64,000 nucleotides of DNA, taken from Streptoverticillium olivoreticuli subsp. olivoreticuli (GTDB lineage Bacteria > Actinomycetota > Actinomycetes > Streptomycetales > Streptomycetaceae). This document shows, in pieces, positions 1 to 7,190 of this stretch. Position 1 is the stretch's first letter, and each line of letters opens with the position of its first letter. The notes below the pieces were generated by a model that made no database searches, had not been told where the DNA came from, and worked only from the letters and a program-made list of their open reading frames with translations. The translations under genes were made by a program, and so were the position numbers. Location of the stretch: positions 8,087,501 through 8,151,500 of the forward strand of contig NZ_CP031455.1 in assembly GCF_003391135.1 (NCBI RefSeq), written 5' to 3'.

Positions 1-845
1 CCCTGGTGCCCGGCCTCGGTCAGTGTGTGCGCCAGCAGGGCGCGCGCCGCGCCCCGGCCCCGGTGGGCCGGTCGGGTGCCCAGGTGGCCGATCGTGCACG
101 AGCGGTGCCCCGTGGCCGTGCCGTCGGCGACGTACTCGTCGGCGAGGAGGTACGCCGCGACGCGGCCGTCGGTGTCGAGCAGCAGGGCGGAGAGAGCCGC
201 GCGGAACGAACGGTCGCCGGTGAACCAGGTCTCCCAGTCGGCTCTGTCCGTCTCGGTGTGATTCCAGTGGTCGCGAAAAGCGTCGTTGTGCGCGCTGCGG
301 GTCGCCTCGTCGAGGGCTGCCTCGAAGGGCGCCAGGCGCAGGCCGTCAGGCACCTTCACGGCGGGCAGCCGGTCCGTGCGCAGGTCGTGCGTCATGCTGA
401 ACCAGTACCGGCGGGGCTCGAATCCGGCGTGCAGGGCCAGGGCCGCCAGCCCCGCGTTGGTGGTCGACCCGTCGACCAGCAGCTCTCCCGGCACGCCGGG
501 GTGGCGCTCCGCCCGGATCGCGTCCGCGCGGTCGCGCATCCAGTCGACCAGCCGCGCACCGATTCCCTGCCGGCGCCAGTCCGGATGGACGGCGGCGGCC
601 GTTCCGAAGCGGGCGATGTCCCGTACCTGCTCCGGCTCGTACACCATCGCGTACGCCACCAGCCGCGACCCCCGCCACAGGCCGGCGGTGTTGTGCGCCA
701 GATCCAGCTTGGGGTCGGCGAGCTCATGGAGGACGTCCGCCTCGTCCTCGTGCCGGCCCGTCCTGTCGGCGCGTTCGACCTCGTCGCGCAAGGCCGCGAG
801 GTCCCGGGCATCGGTCGTGCTGAGAGGCTTGAAGGTGATGATCAC
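1..845 (-). CDS. GNAT-family acetyltransferase, two-domain (C-terminus cut by window edge)
   Basis: Acetyl-CoA-dependent N-acetyltransferase of unknown substrate. About 281 codons are visible, reading leftwards off the window. The first half carries the acetyl-CoA loop HPDWRRQGIGARLVDW. The second carries a second loop, RPAHRGRGAARALL, so the protein is a tandem-GNAT arrangement as in mycothiol synthase-like enzymes. The GTG start at 845 overlaps the stop of a 28-codon leader ORF as GTGA, which suggests translational coupling. Upstream lies the left attachment site of an integrated element, so the gene's original promoter was probably on the far side of that element, in what is now the nikA upstream region. 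The family call is secure. The substrate is not inferable, and MshD itself would need the missing C-terminus for comparison. Confidence 0.85.
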   Translation of the reverse strand, partial: MIITFKPLSTTDARDLAALRDEVERADRTGRHEDEADVLHELADPKLDLAHNTAGLWRGSRLVAYAMVYEPEQVRDIARFGTAAAVHPDWRRQGIGARLVDWMRDRADAIRAERHPGVPGELLVDGSTTNAGLAALALHAGFEPRRYWFSMTHDLRTDRLPAVKVPDGLRLAPFEAALDEATRSAHNDAFRDHWNHTETDRADWETWFTGDRSFRAALSALLLDTDGRVAAYLLADEYVADGTATGHRSCTIGHLGTRPAHRGRGAARALLAHTLTEAGHQ

Positions 846-928
846 CCGACAAACAGTACAAAGACCCAAAAGGATGTGTCGAAGGAATTTTCGCCAGACC
901 TCGCCATCCGGCGCACCGCCCGGATCAT
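842..928 (-). CDS. 28-codon leader ORF upstream of the GNAT gene
   Basis: A short ORF begins ATGATCCGGGCGGTG after a strong AAAGGAG ribosome site 5 nt upstream. It encodes a basic N-terminus (MIRAVRRMAR) followed by a hydrophobic tail (FWVFVLFVG), and its TGA overlaps the GTG of the GNAT gene. The ribosome site and ATG lie inside the 31-bp attachment core, so integration rebuilds them at both ends of the element. It may act only as a translational coupler or be a small membrane peptide. I have no family match. The evidence is the ribosome site and the overlap. Confidence 0.4.
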   Translation of the reverse strand: MIRAVRRMARSGENSFDTSFWVFVLFVG

Positions 929-949
929 GACCACTCCTTTACGTACTGT
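919..949. repeat. attL: left copy of 31-bp direct repeat
   Basis: The 31 bases are identical to 7157-7187 and contain GGATCATGACCACTCC and TTTACGTACTGT. One mismatch follows, and then TAA occurs in both copies. The repeat does not look like a tRNA 3' end, which is the common AICE target. On the minus strand it supplies the ribosome site and ATG of the leader ORF. That this is a recombination core is inferred from its position at the ends of the element. Confidence 0.75.
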
Positions 950-1239
950 GTAAGCGGAGGGTTGGAACGGCACAGGTGGCGAGACGGCTCTGCGGTCGTT
1001 ACCTGCGTCATTTGCCCTGAGACCGTCCGCTGACGTCCACCTCAGTCCACTCTCTGTCGCCGCTGTTGGCTCCCCGTTTGGCTCCCGGCTCCGGATCGCG
1101 AAGCCTTCGTTCCGTGACTGTGCGACGGGAGACCCACCTGCCGTTCACTTGTGCCGGAGCCATGACGTGGCTGACGCCGAGCGTGTGGCGCGCGTACCGT
1201 AAGCGCGAAGGTACGGCGACGATCGCGGGAGGCTAGGCC
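950..1239. other. Left end of the element, mostly non-coding
   Basis: No convincing long gene is present. Direct copies of TTTGGCTCCC occur near 1077 and again at 7137-7146 just inside attR, so both ends of the element share this short motif. A 24-codon ORF at 1162-1236 (ATG to TAG) ends 3 nt before the antitoxin start. It lacks a clear ribosome site and could be a leader or chance. Confidence 0.4.
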
Positions 1240-1524
1240 GTGAGCGACCAGGCATGGACCATCGAATCCATCTGTGAGGCGCTGGGCAACCCCGCGCTGA
1301 GTCAGAGATTCCTTGGCGAGATCAACCGCGCCCCCGCGCACGAGCTGCTGACCGTCTTCGCCAAGTGGCGCACGATCGCGGCCGGCGTGTCCGTGGCCGC
1401 TGAGCGTGGGCGCATGCTCGCCGAAGCAGAGGCTGTCGCGGGGGAGATCCCCGGGGACTGGGTGGACATGACCGATCGCGTCCAGGCCGAGGCCGCTGCT
1501 GCACGGGGCCGAGGCGCCGCCTGA
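1240..1524 (+). CDS. Putative antitoxin (94 aa)
   Basis: The product is a small, acidic, helix-rich protein. It starts with GTG at 1240 after a GGGAGG ribosome site (GCGGGAGGCTAGGCC). Its TGA overlaps the ATG of the next ORF (TGATG), the coupling typical of antitoxin-toxin pairs. The N-terminal half (WTIESICEALGNPALSQRFL) could form a small DNA-binding or dimerisation unit, and the C-terminal half (AEAEAVAGEIPGDWVDMTDR) could be the toxin-binding tail. No specific family is recognised. The role is inferred from size, order and the identity of the downstream gene. Its toxin partner is disrupted, so it is now probably an orphan. Confidence 0.6.
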   Translation: MSDQAWTIESICEALGNPALSQRFLGEINRAPAHELLTVFAKWRTIAAGVSVAAERGRMLAEAEAVAGEIPGDWVDMTDRVQAEAAAARGRGAA

Positions 1525-1716
1525 TGGTCTACCGGCTCAAGTACGACTTGGCGGCCGAAGCCGTGCACGACGCTCTGCCGCCCGAAGCGAGCGAGCGGCT
1601 TTCGCTCGCGCTTGCCGCGGCATGCGATGACCCGATCGCATCGACCGAACCGTACGGTGAAGACGACGGTGTCGTACGGATGATCGTCACCGAACACGTC
1701 ATCGGCGTCCTCTTAG

Positions 1717-1732
1717 CCCTGATCCACCGACG
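1717..1732 (+). repeat. IRL of the IS1380-type element
   Basis: Terminal inverted repeat, 14 of 16 positions matching the reverse complement of 3385-3400. It is preceded by the target duplicate CTTAG. Confidence 0.8.
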
Positions 1733-1886
1733 TGGTTTGGGGAGTGATCTTGTGACCGGTTTCGAGCCGGTTTGAGGTCGGTGGTTGGGCATGGGCAGGT
1801 TGTAGTCGCTGGTCTGCCCAGCTTTTCCACGGGTTCGGTTCCGGTTGGGCCCTGGCGGTGGGCGGGTCGGGTAGGGGCTGGTCGTG

Positions 1887-3278
1887 TCAGCCGGGTGGGC
1901 CGTGGACGGTGTCGAAGAGGTGTGTCCAGGCATGCTGCCAGGGCCAGTTGTGCGGCAGGTGCAGGGTGATGCGTCGTGCGGAGCGGGCGATCCGGGCCGG
2001 AACCTGGACCAGGTGGGTGCGGAGAGTGGCGGTGGTGGCCTTGGCGTGGAAGGCGGAGGCCAGTGCGCCGGCCGCCCGCAGCAGGTTGCAGGTCATCGCC
2101 CACAGGGTCAGCCAGGCGGAGTTGGCATGGAAGTGTCCCGAGGGCAGGTGGGCCAGGGCGGAGGCTTTGCTGTCGGCGATGACCTGTTCGACGACGGCGT
2201 GGTGGCGGTGTTCTTGCTCGGCCTGGAGGGTCCGGGCGGGATTGTCGGTGAAGAACGGGTGGTAGCGCCAGACGGGGAACAACTCGCCCTGCTCGCCCAC
2301 GGTGGCGGGTTTGGCGAGGTCACGGACCCGGCGCACGATCAGCCGGGCCGTGACCCGCGAGGCTTTCCTGCGGCTGACGAAGGCGGCGTAGACGGGTATC
2401 TCGGCGACTTCGGCGTCCGGGATGAGGTCGCCGGTCTCCGGGTCGGGCACTGCGGTCGGGTAGGTGATCTGCTGCCAGGCGGTGTCGGGGATGCTGTGGA
2501 TGGCCCGTTTGATGGAGGGGTTCATGCCGGTGGTGACCGAGAAGTGGGCGCCGGCCCGGCGGCAGGCGGCGATGACACCGGCGTTGTAGAACTGCGAGTC
2601 CGCGCGCAGGATGCGCATGCCGGTGCAGCCGGCCTCGACGGCGGTGGCCAGGGCCTCGCTGACGAGTTTCGGGGCGCCGCGGGAGTCGGCGGCTTTGCCG
2701 CGGCGCATCCGCACGGTGGCGATCACCGGCCGGGAGGCGGGGGTGCAGATCGTGGCGAGCAGGGGGTGCAGGGTGCGGATGCCTTTGAACCGGCCGTACT
2801 CGGCACCCTGCTTGGCCCGGCCGTAGACGCGTTTGTGGGTGGAATCGACATCGATGAATGCCTTCTCGTCGGAGCCGGGCAGCAGCGGGGTGTGCGCGGC
2901 CAGTTCCGCGAGGAACCTGCGGTGGACAGCGTGGAGTTGGAGGGCATGGCCATGGGTGAAGGAGCGGAGGAAGGTGCCCAGGGTGGACGGGGCACGGATC
3001 CCTCGGAACACGGTCGGCATCGCGCCGTGGCGCAGCGCGCCCAGGTCGTCGATGCTGTCGGCCCCTGCGGCCATGCCGGCCACGATGCTGGTGACCTTGG
3101 CGTCCGCCGCCGCACCCGCGCCGTTCTTCGCCCCGGTCAGCCTCACCTTCTCCGTCACCAGCCGGGGCAGACCGCACCGCCCGGCCAGTCGCATCACCGG
3201 GACCAGCCCGGCATGCGCGATCAGATTCGGGTCATCGAACACGGCGGAGACCGCCGCTGGCGTGTGGGAAACTTGCAT
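1887..3278 (-). CDS. IS1380-family DDE transposase (463 aa)
   Basis: Catalyses cut-and-paste movement of the surrounding IS. The RNase H-like core is visible: first Asp in FIDVDSTHKRVYG, second in ILRADSQFYNAG, and the Glu in HAVVEQVIADSKASALAHLP. The ORF is intact and the length is normal for the family (about 460 aa). I chose the ATG at 3278 (MQVSHTPAAV). A further upstream ATG at 3332 would add 18 residues with no family resemblance. The IS reads opposite to the toxin it interrupts. No frameshift or stop is visible, so the enzyme could still be active. Confidence 0.92.
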   Translation of the reverse strand: MQVSHTPAAVSAVFDDPNLIAHAGLVPVMRLAGRCGLPRLVTEKVRLTGAKNGAGAAADAKVTSIVAGMAAGADSIDDLGALRHGAMPTVFRGIRAPSTLGTFLRSFTHGHALQLHAVHRRFLAELAAHTPLLPGSDEKAFIDVDSTHKRVYGRAKQGAEYGRFKGIRTLHPLLATICTPASRPVIATVRMRRGKAADSRGAPKLVSEALATAVEAGCTGMRILRADSQFYNAGVIAACRRAGAHFSVTTGMNPSIKRAIHSIPDTAWQQITYPTAVPDPETGDLIPDAEVAEIPVYAAFVSRRKASRVTARLIVRRVRDLAKPATVGEQGELFPVWRYHPFFTDNPARTLQAEQEHRHHAVVEQVIADSKASALAHLPSGHFHANSAWLTLWAMTCNLLRAAGALASAFHAKATTATLRTHLVQVPARIARSARRITLHLPHNWPWQHAWTHLFDTVHGPPG

Positions 3279-3384
3279 CTCGGAAGTGCCTTGCTGATTA
3301 TGCGTGCTGGAAGCCTGAAGAACTCCCATCATTGCAGGTCACAAGGCACTTTCTTGTTTTCCAAGACGTTATCCACAAGGCGTC

Positions 3385-3400
3385 CGGCGGTGGATCAAGG
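3385..3400 (-). repeat. IRR of the IS1380-type element
   Basis: Right terminal inverted repeat, followed by the target duplicate CTTAG at 3401-3405. A second, more internal similarity lies next to it: CTTGTGACC occurs inside both ends, in inverted orientation. Confidence 0.8.
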
Positions 3401-3458
3401 CTTAGTCGGCCAGATCACGAAGACACTCACTGTCCTCCAGCTGAGCTACACCGGCTGA

Positions 3459-3904
3459 ACTGGACTTGGGCAACAGGCGGGCTGCGCCCGATCCTGGCCC
3501 TGGGATCTTATTATCTCGATCCACTGGCCTTGCGCTTGATCCATCGTGCGACGTCGGGCGGTTGACCTGCGGTTTCGCGTGTCATGAGCGTCGTCCGACG
3601 ACAACTTCGTCGCGCATGCGTCGGGAACGAGGAAGCAGGGGTGGCCATGAGGCCACTTCCTGTGCGACTTCCGTAGCTTCTTCTTGGCTTCCTTCGCCCT
3701 CCCCTCCTTCTGGTCGGCCACTCCGGGCGGGCTCGTTATACCGAGCCGAAATGCGCCCGCGAGGCATGCGTCCCGCTGGATCCCACCACGCGTGTAAGGC
3801 GTTCGGAACGGTAATGCAGTTCCTAAAGGGCCCAAGTTGCCATCTTGTCGGCCCGGGGTGTTACTGGACGGAGAGGCTAGAAGGAGTATGGGGGTTTCGC
3901 CGAT
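3459..3904. other. 446-bp stretch without a recognisable gene; one hairpin/operator-like repeat
   Basis: Several open frames exist but none has a ribosome site and a protein-like composition I can defend. A perfect inverted repeat, GGCTCG-TTATAC-CGAGCC, lies at 3730-3747. It has AT in the centre, so it could be an operator or a weak hairpin. The region separates the toxin remnant from the low-GC gene and may be what is left after loss of the AICE replication genes. Confidence 0.4.
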
Positions 3905-4456
3905 ATGGTTGTAGAAAATCTCCAGTTGGCTGAAGCTGTTACATCGTGTAGGCAATTCTGGATTAGCATTGCCGGTATAGTGTTTCCCGCAGCCATCGCC
4001 ATCTGGGTGGCGACTGCGTCTCTTCGTGGAAACAGGGCTATTCAGAGAGAAATGAGAGCCGAAGGGGAGTATGCTGCAGTGAGGCAGCAAGATCGACAGG
4101 ATTGTAAGGAGGCGCTGCGTGAATTCTTTGATATCGCCGCAAAGCACTGGAATATTACATGCCGAATGGCCGAGGTGAAAAGTAAAGCGCGAAGGCTCGC
4201 GCTACAGTCAGAGATGGAAGAAGTCGACGAGCGGTTGTCGGCTATTCGTTCGGGAATAGATATTCTGAGCGGAGCGAGTGTGATGGATGCCATCGCGCGT
4301 TACGTAGATGCCTTGCGTGTTGAAAGGGATAATGCTTGGAATGGCCGAAAAGTAGAAAAGAGCGTGTGCGATGAACCATATGTGGCGGCCGTGGAGTGTA
4401 CGCGCTCACTCCTCAGGTTCGCCGACGTGGCGCCAAATGGCGTAAAGCGGATGTAG
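3905..4456 (+). CDS. Unknown membrane-anchored coiled-coil protein, low GC (183 aa)
   Basis: No family recognised. One hydrophobic segment at about residues 18-38 (FWISIAGIVFPAAIAIWVAT) is followed by a long charged helical region (residues 45-140) rich in E, R, Q and A, likely coiled coil, so I expect an inner-membrane anchor with a cytoplasmic helical domain. Codon use is strikingly unlike its neighbours: many A/T-ending codons and roughly 50% GC against about 70%. This signals recent acquisition. ATG at 3905 is preceded by GAAGGAG about 18 nt upstream. An overlapping 8-codon ORF starting at 3889 is closer to that ribosome site and could attenuate translation. It is the only apparently intact cargo gene of the element. 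Confidence 0.7.
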   Translation: MVVENLQLAEAVTSCRQFWISIAGIVFPAAIAIWVATASLRGNRAIQREMRAEGEYAAVRQQDRQDCKEALREFFDIAAKHWNITCRMAEVKSKARRLALQSEMEEVDERLSAIRSGIDILSGASVMDAIARYVDALRVERDNAWNGRKVEKSVCDEPYVAAVECTRSLLRFADVAPNGVKRM

Positions 4457-4501
4457 CAACAACCTGATCTCTCCTCTGGAGTGGGGCGACTGGCGTCATC
4501 C

Positions 4502-4839
4502 TCAGTCTTCTGGGATCTTGTGAAGCCATCCCAGCGCCTCTGAAATCTCCAGAGACAGATCCTTGGTGTCCGCCCAGCGGTCAATGACAACAGCTGCTGC
4601 TTCCGTCGGCTCCGCCGGCAGACACCTCTCTGATAGCGCGCTCACCGTCTCCCGCATCTCCGGCGCCCAGCGCCATGACTGCGAAGCCACCTTGGGGATG
4701 TACTCAATCTCCGCGAGGTAGGTGGTTGTACGACCCTCGCCACATCGAGCAGCTCGTTCTCGACACCGTAATCCCGGGCAAGCGTGTACGAGACAGCGGC
4801 GAGTACGCGGCTCGCCTTCCGGAATGTGCTGTACGGCAC
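4502..4839 (-). pseudogene. Frameshifted hypothetical protein gene
   Basis: Two overlapping frames join into one sensible protein. The first starts at GTG 4839 (VPYSTFRKASRVLAAVSYTL, then YGVENELLDVARVVQ). The second continues as TTYLAEIEYIPKVASQSWRW and ends EISEALGWLHKIPED. The switch lies near 4722-4735, consistent with a one-base indel. The whole would be about 110 aa. I do not recognise the family. It lies in the same reading direction as, and downstream of, a coiled-coil fragment, and divergent from the GntR remnant. Broken, like the rest of the AICE module. Confidence 0.55.
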
Positions 4840-4893
4840 AGCAAGGGCAAGGTCGCCGACCGTCCGTTGGTGCGGTCCGTGGGCCGCGAGGTT

Positions 4894-5073
4894 TCAGCCC
4901 TCCAGCGCCACTACGCGGTCCCGCAGTTCGTCAACTTCGCGACGCAGCTTGTCGACTTCCTGCCGCAGCTCTTCGACAGTTGTCTGGGGGGCGTTCGCTC
5001 TGGCGAGGCTCGCCGAGTCTGGCGTCAGGAAGGCGCCTGAGTAATGCCCGACCGTTGAGGCGCTGACCTGCTC
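4894..5073 (-). pseudogene. Coiled-coil C-terminal fragment, no start codon
   Basis: The frame is open from an in-frame TAA at 5074-5076 down to TGA at 4894 but has no ATG or GTG near its beginning. The end is a clear heptad pattern, VEELRQEVDKLRREVDELRD, typical of the tail of a small DNA-binding or dimerising protein, preceded by STVGHYSGAFLTPDS. The missing N-terminus suggests truncation or a frameshift. It may be the remnant of a regulator divergent from the GntR gene. Function unknown. Confidence 0.4.
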
Positions 5074-5331
5074 TTATGTCGGTATGACTCCCTCGCGAAG
5101 AGGAACTTCGGCGGGTATTCGACAGGGGTGGAGTGCTAAACGATGGATGGTCCCGCAGCACCGCATCACGTGATGCGGTGATCTCGTGGTCGTCGTGCAC
5201 GCAGGGGTGGTCCCGTGCGTTCGCCGATCACACCCGACGGGTTTCTCGTGTTCCCCTGCGCTGGGTGTTCGTCGTCTGGACTGGGCATGCGACGCTGTGA
5301 GTCTGTCGACGGACGTACAGAGGGGGAGCGC

Positions 5332-5793
5332 GTGTCGCAGCAGATCAGCCCTCGGGGGACCTTCCTGAAGGTCGCTGATGCGGTGAGAGCGCAGATCGAA
5401 TCGGATCTGGAGATGGCGGAGCTTCCGTCCGCCGCCGAAGTCGTGCGCGCCCACGGGGTCTCGCGCGGTGTCGGGCTCCGGGCCTTCGGCGTCTTGCGGG
5501 AGGAGGGGCTAGCAAAACCGGCTCCTGGTGGCTGATGGCGAGTGGTCAGGGCCGGACAGCAGACAGACCGCCGGCCGTTGGAGAAGCGGATCGCGGGCGT
5601 CATCGCGGATGAAGAGCTTCAGGTCGGGGCGGTGTTCCCCAGCGCGTCTGCGCTGTGCGCGCGGTTCGGCGTCTAGCGGCCGACCGTGACCAAGGCCTCG
5701 GACAAGCTGCAAGCCGAGGGGCTTCTGCCCGGAAGAGCGTCAGGGGAAGTCGCGGACCGTCCGCGCTCTCCCAGACCGGGATGGGGGCTCTAG
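5332..5793 (+). pseudogene. GntR-family (KorSA-like) regulator with two in-frame stops
   Basis: The start is GTG 5332 after AGAGGGGGAGC. The first winged-helix domain reads VADAVRAQIESDLEMAELPS and HGVSRGVGLRAFGVLREEGL. TGA at 5533 interrupts it, and the same frame then continues with a second winged helix, EKRIAGVIADEELQVGAVFP and SALCARFGV, TAG at 5674, RPTVTKASDKLQAEGLL. A third lesion near 5740 shifts the frame: the end RTVRALPDRDGGS reads in another frame. Two tandem GntR winged helices are the layout of AICE repressors such as KorSA, which silences replication and transfer genes. The repressor is almost certainly dead, in keeping with the loss of the genes it would control. Confidence 0.82.
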
Positions 5794-5804
5794 CCTTGAG
5801 CGCC

Positions 5805-6297
5805 ATGGGATTGGCTGAGTGGGCCTACCCCCTTGCTGAATCGCTGCTTGCCAAAACGCTGTTGCGCCGATAAGCACTCGTTGGGAGTTGGCCGAGCGCG
5901 CGCGAACGATCGCTCCGCTCCTCGGTGAGGACGCCGAGCTGCTGGAGGCGGCCGCGGTACTCCATGACGTCGGCTATGCGCCCGACCTCGCCCAAACCGG
6001 CTTTCACTCGCTGGACGGAGCTCGGTATCTACGGGGTGTAGCGCACGCGGACGAGCGGTCGTGCGCCTGCTGGTGCACCACTTGTGTGCGTGGATGAAGG
6101 CGGAAGCGCGAGGGCTGCGCGACGAGTTGGAGAGCGAGTTTCCACGCGGGCGTCCGCACCTCATCGACGCGCTCTGCTACTGCGACATGAACACCACCCC
6201 GGACGGCACTGCTACGAACCCCGTTGACCGGGTGAACGAGATTGCCGGGCGCTATGGCCCCGGCAGCCTCATAGACAAGTTCATCCGCCGCCGCTGA
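5805..6297 (+). pseudogene. HD-domain phosphohydrolase gene, multiply frameshifted
   Basis: Pieces in different frames line up as one HD-domain protein: MGLAEWAYPLAESLLAKTLL (then TAA at 5871), AERARTIAPLLGEDAELLEA with the metal-binding HDVGY, then after a one-base deletion near 6055 VVRLLVHHLCAWMKAEARGL and HLIDALCYCDMNTTPDG, ending DKFIRRR. The family hydrolyses phosphate esters or nucleotides using the HD metal site. Similar HD genes accompany GntR and Nudix genes in Streptomyces AICEs. At least three lesions. Convergent with the Nudix remnant. Confidence 0.8.
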
Positions 6298-6354
6298 GCC
6301 GGAGATCCTGTCGAGCACAGCGCGTGTGCTCGGGCAGCTCGCCAGCGTCGAGCA

Positions 6355-6827
6355 TCAGCCGATATAGGGCGCTGTCCGCGTCCGGTCCATGGCGTGCTCG
6401 ATCCTGAGTCGCATGGTCGGGTGGATGTCGTACGCCGACAGGTCCGCCGGATTGACCCAGCGGACCTGTGTCGTCTCGTCGCTCGTACGAACTTCCCCGC
6501 CGATCGGCCGGGCCCGAAAGCAGATGCTGAATTGCTGCCGGACCTCTCCGTCGTCGTAGGCCAAGACATGTCCCGGATCGGTGTAGATCCCGGACATGTC
6601 GATGACCTCGACCTTGATGCCGGTTTCTTCTCGGACCTCGCGCACACGGTGTCGCTGACGAATTCGCCTGCATCGTGCCCACCGCCGGGAAGTGCCCAAC
6701 GGCCGTTGTCTGATCGCTGGATCATCAGCACCTGGCCCTCGTCGTTCTGCACGAATGCGACGACGGACGGCACGACCGAGTTGGCCGGCGGGGCGTCGGG
6801 GTCGTGAAGGTAATCAATGCGTCCCAT
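6355..6827 (-). pseudogene. Nudix hydrolase gene (Pif-like), frameshifted inside the Nudix box
   Basis: ATG 6827 (MGRIDYLHDPDAPPANS) follows a CAGGAG ribosome site. The frame reads VQNDEGQVLMIQRSDNGRWA and LPGGGHDAGEFVSDTV, then a one-base deletion near 6645 moves the rest, REVREETGIKVEVIDMSG, into another frame. It ends at TGA 6355. Joined, the box is the canonical GX5EX7REUXEEXGU. In pSAM2 the immunity factor Pif is a Nudix protein that blocks transfer into cells already carrying the element. By position this could be the equivalent. Inactive as read. Confidence 0.8.
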
Positions 6828-6849
6828 GCTCAAGCTCCTGTGAAGTCGT

Positions 6850-7073
6850 GGTCTGTCAACCGGCGTGCTCCTCCCCAGATCTGTTCGAGGCTATTCACGT
6901 ACGTGTCGAACAGTCCTCCTCCGGGCAGGCGGCGCAGGCCCCGATTCGAGGTCATCGCTCGCGTCGTCGGGTACAGCGGTACCGCCACCACAGAGAGGGT
7001 CTACCGCAAGCAGCTGCGCCCGGTGATCACGGAAGGGGCGGAAGCAATGGACGAGATCTTCGGAGGGGGCTGA
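6850..7073 (+). pseudogene. Tyrosine integrase remnant (C-terminus only)
   Basis: The end of an AICE/phage-type integrase is clear: EVIARVVGYSGTATTERVYR followed by KQLRPVI, with the nucleophile Tyr in TERVYRKQ and TGA at 7071. Just upstream, degraded pieces in mixed frames (LFTYVS, SLLRAGGAGP) resemble the HTYVSLLS...AG stretch before it. The N-terminal and central catalytic parts (first Arg, HxxR) are absent, replaced by the Nudix gene region. The gene ends about 85 bp from attR, the normal int-att arrangement. Confidence 0.85.
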
Positions 7074-7156
7074 AGTTGCCGAGGGAGCCCCCGCGGCCGG
7101 TGGTCCGCCAGCGCGGTGGCTCCCCTTTGGTTCCCCCTTTGGCTCCCTGGGCCCGC

Positions 7157-7187
7157 CCCGGATCATGACCACTCCTTTACGTACTGT
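7157..7187. repeat. attR: right copy of 31-bp direct repeat
   Basis: Identical to 919-949 over 31 bases. It lies between the integrase remnant and the Nur operator of the nickel operon, ending 3 bp before the operator. Confidence 0.75.
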
Positions 7188-7190
7188 TTA

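Larger units (their letters stand above)
1717..3400 (-). mobile_element. IS1380-family insertion sequence, complete (1684 bp)
   Basis: The ends are near-matching inverted repeats starting with CC: left CCCTGATCCACCGACG and right (reverse complement) CCTTGATCCACCGCCG, 14 of 16 identical. They are flanked by CTTAG on both sides (1712-1716 and 3401-3405), a 5-bp target duplication. Length, one large transposase ORF and the CC termini all fit IS1380. The intact ORF, intact ends and clean duplication suggest a recent insertion. Boundaries are supported independently by the in-frame restoration of the interrupted toxin. Confidence 0.88.
1524..3458 (+). pseudogene. RelE/ParE-like toxin gene split by an IS1380-family insertion
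   Basis: The 5' part is 1524-1716 and the 3' part 3406-3458. Removing the insertion and one copy of the 5-bp duplication CTTAG gives a continuous 81-codon ORF: start MVYRLKYDLAAEAVHDALPP, middle EPYGEDDGVVRMIVTEH, and end VGQITKTLTVLQLSYTG. This pattern (Tyr-Arg start, central PYG, C-terminal T-V-L-x-x-S-Y) fits the small beta-strand toxins of the RelE/ParE superfamily found beside Streptomyces antitoxins. In its present state translation would run into the IS and stop at 1775, losing the final strands, so the toxin should be inactive. Family assignment is by pattern only. Confidence 0.8.
919..7187. mobile_element. Decayed pSAM2-type integrative element (AICE)
   Basis: A 6.27-kb segment is flanked by 31-bp identical direct repeats. 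The integrase remnant lies just inside the right repeat, the usual position of int next to attP in this family. The right half has the order GntR regulator, HD protein, Nudix protein, integrase, which recalls the korSA/pif/int module of pSAM2. All four are broken by stops, frameshifts or truncation. No rep, tra or xis gene is recognisable. An IS1380-type insertion lies in the left half. Only the antitoxin ORF and the 183-aa gene look intact. The element should be unable to excise by itself or transfer. The family assignment is inferred from gene content and layout. Confidence 0.75.

Noticed and set aside
919..949. A tRNA gene at the attachment site
   Set aside because: Looked for a cloverleaf and a T-loop GTTCRA motif in and around the repeat; none seen.
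1721..3416. GATC at 1721-1724 and 3413-3416 as the target duplication of the IS
   Set aside because: It also restores a frame, but leaves IS ends that do not match and a toxin lacking the turn before its last strand. CTTAG with CC-starting inverted repeats explains both ends and the protein better.
1884..3458. Plus-strand 524-codon frame through the IS ending in the toxin C-terminus
   Set aside because: It is the antisense of the transposase. Only its final 17 codons are the displaced toxin end.
7157..7187. The 31-bp repeat as a duplicated promoter rather than att
   Set aside because: Position next to an integrase end and at both borders of foreign genes fits att better, although it does carry a ribosome site.
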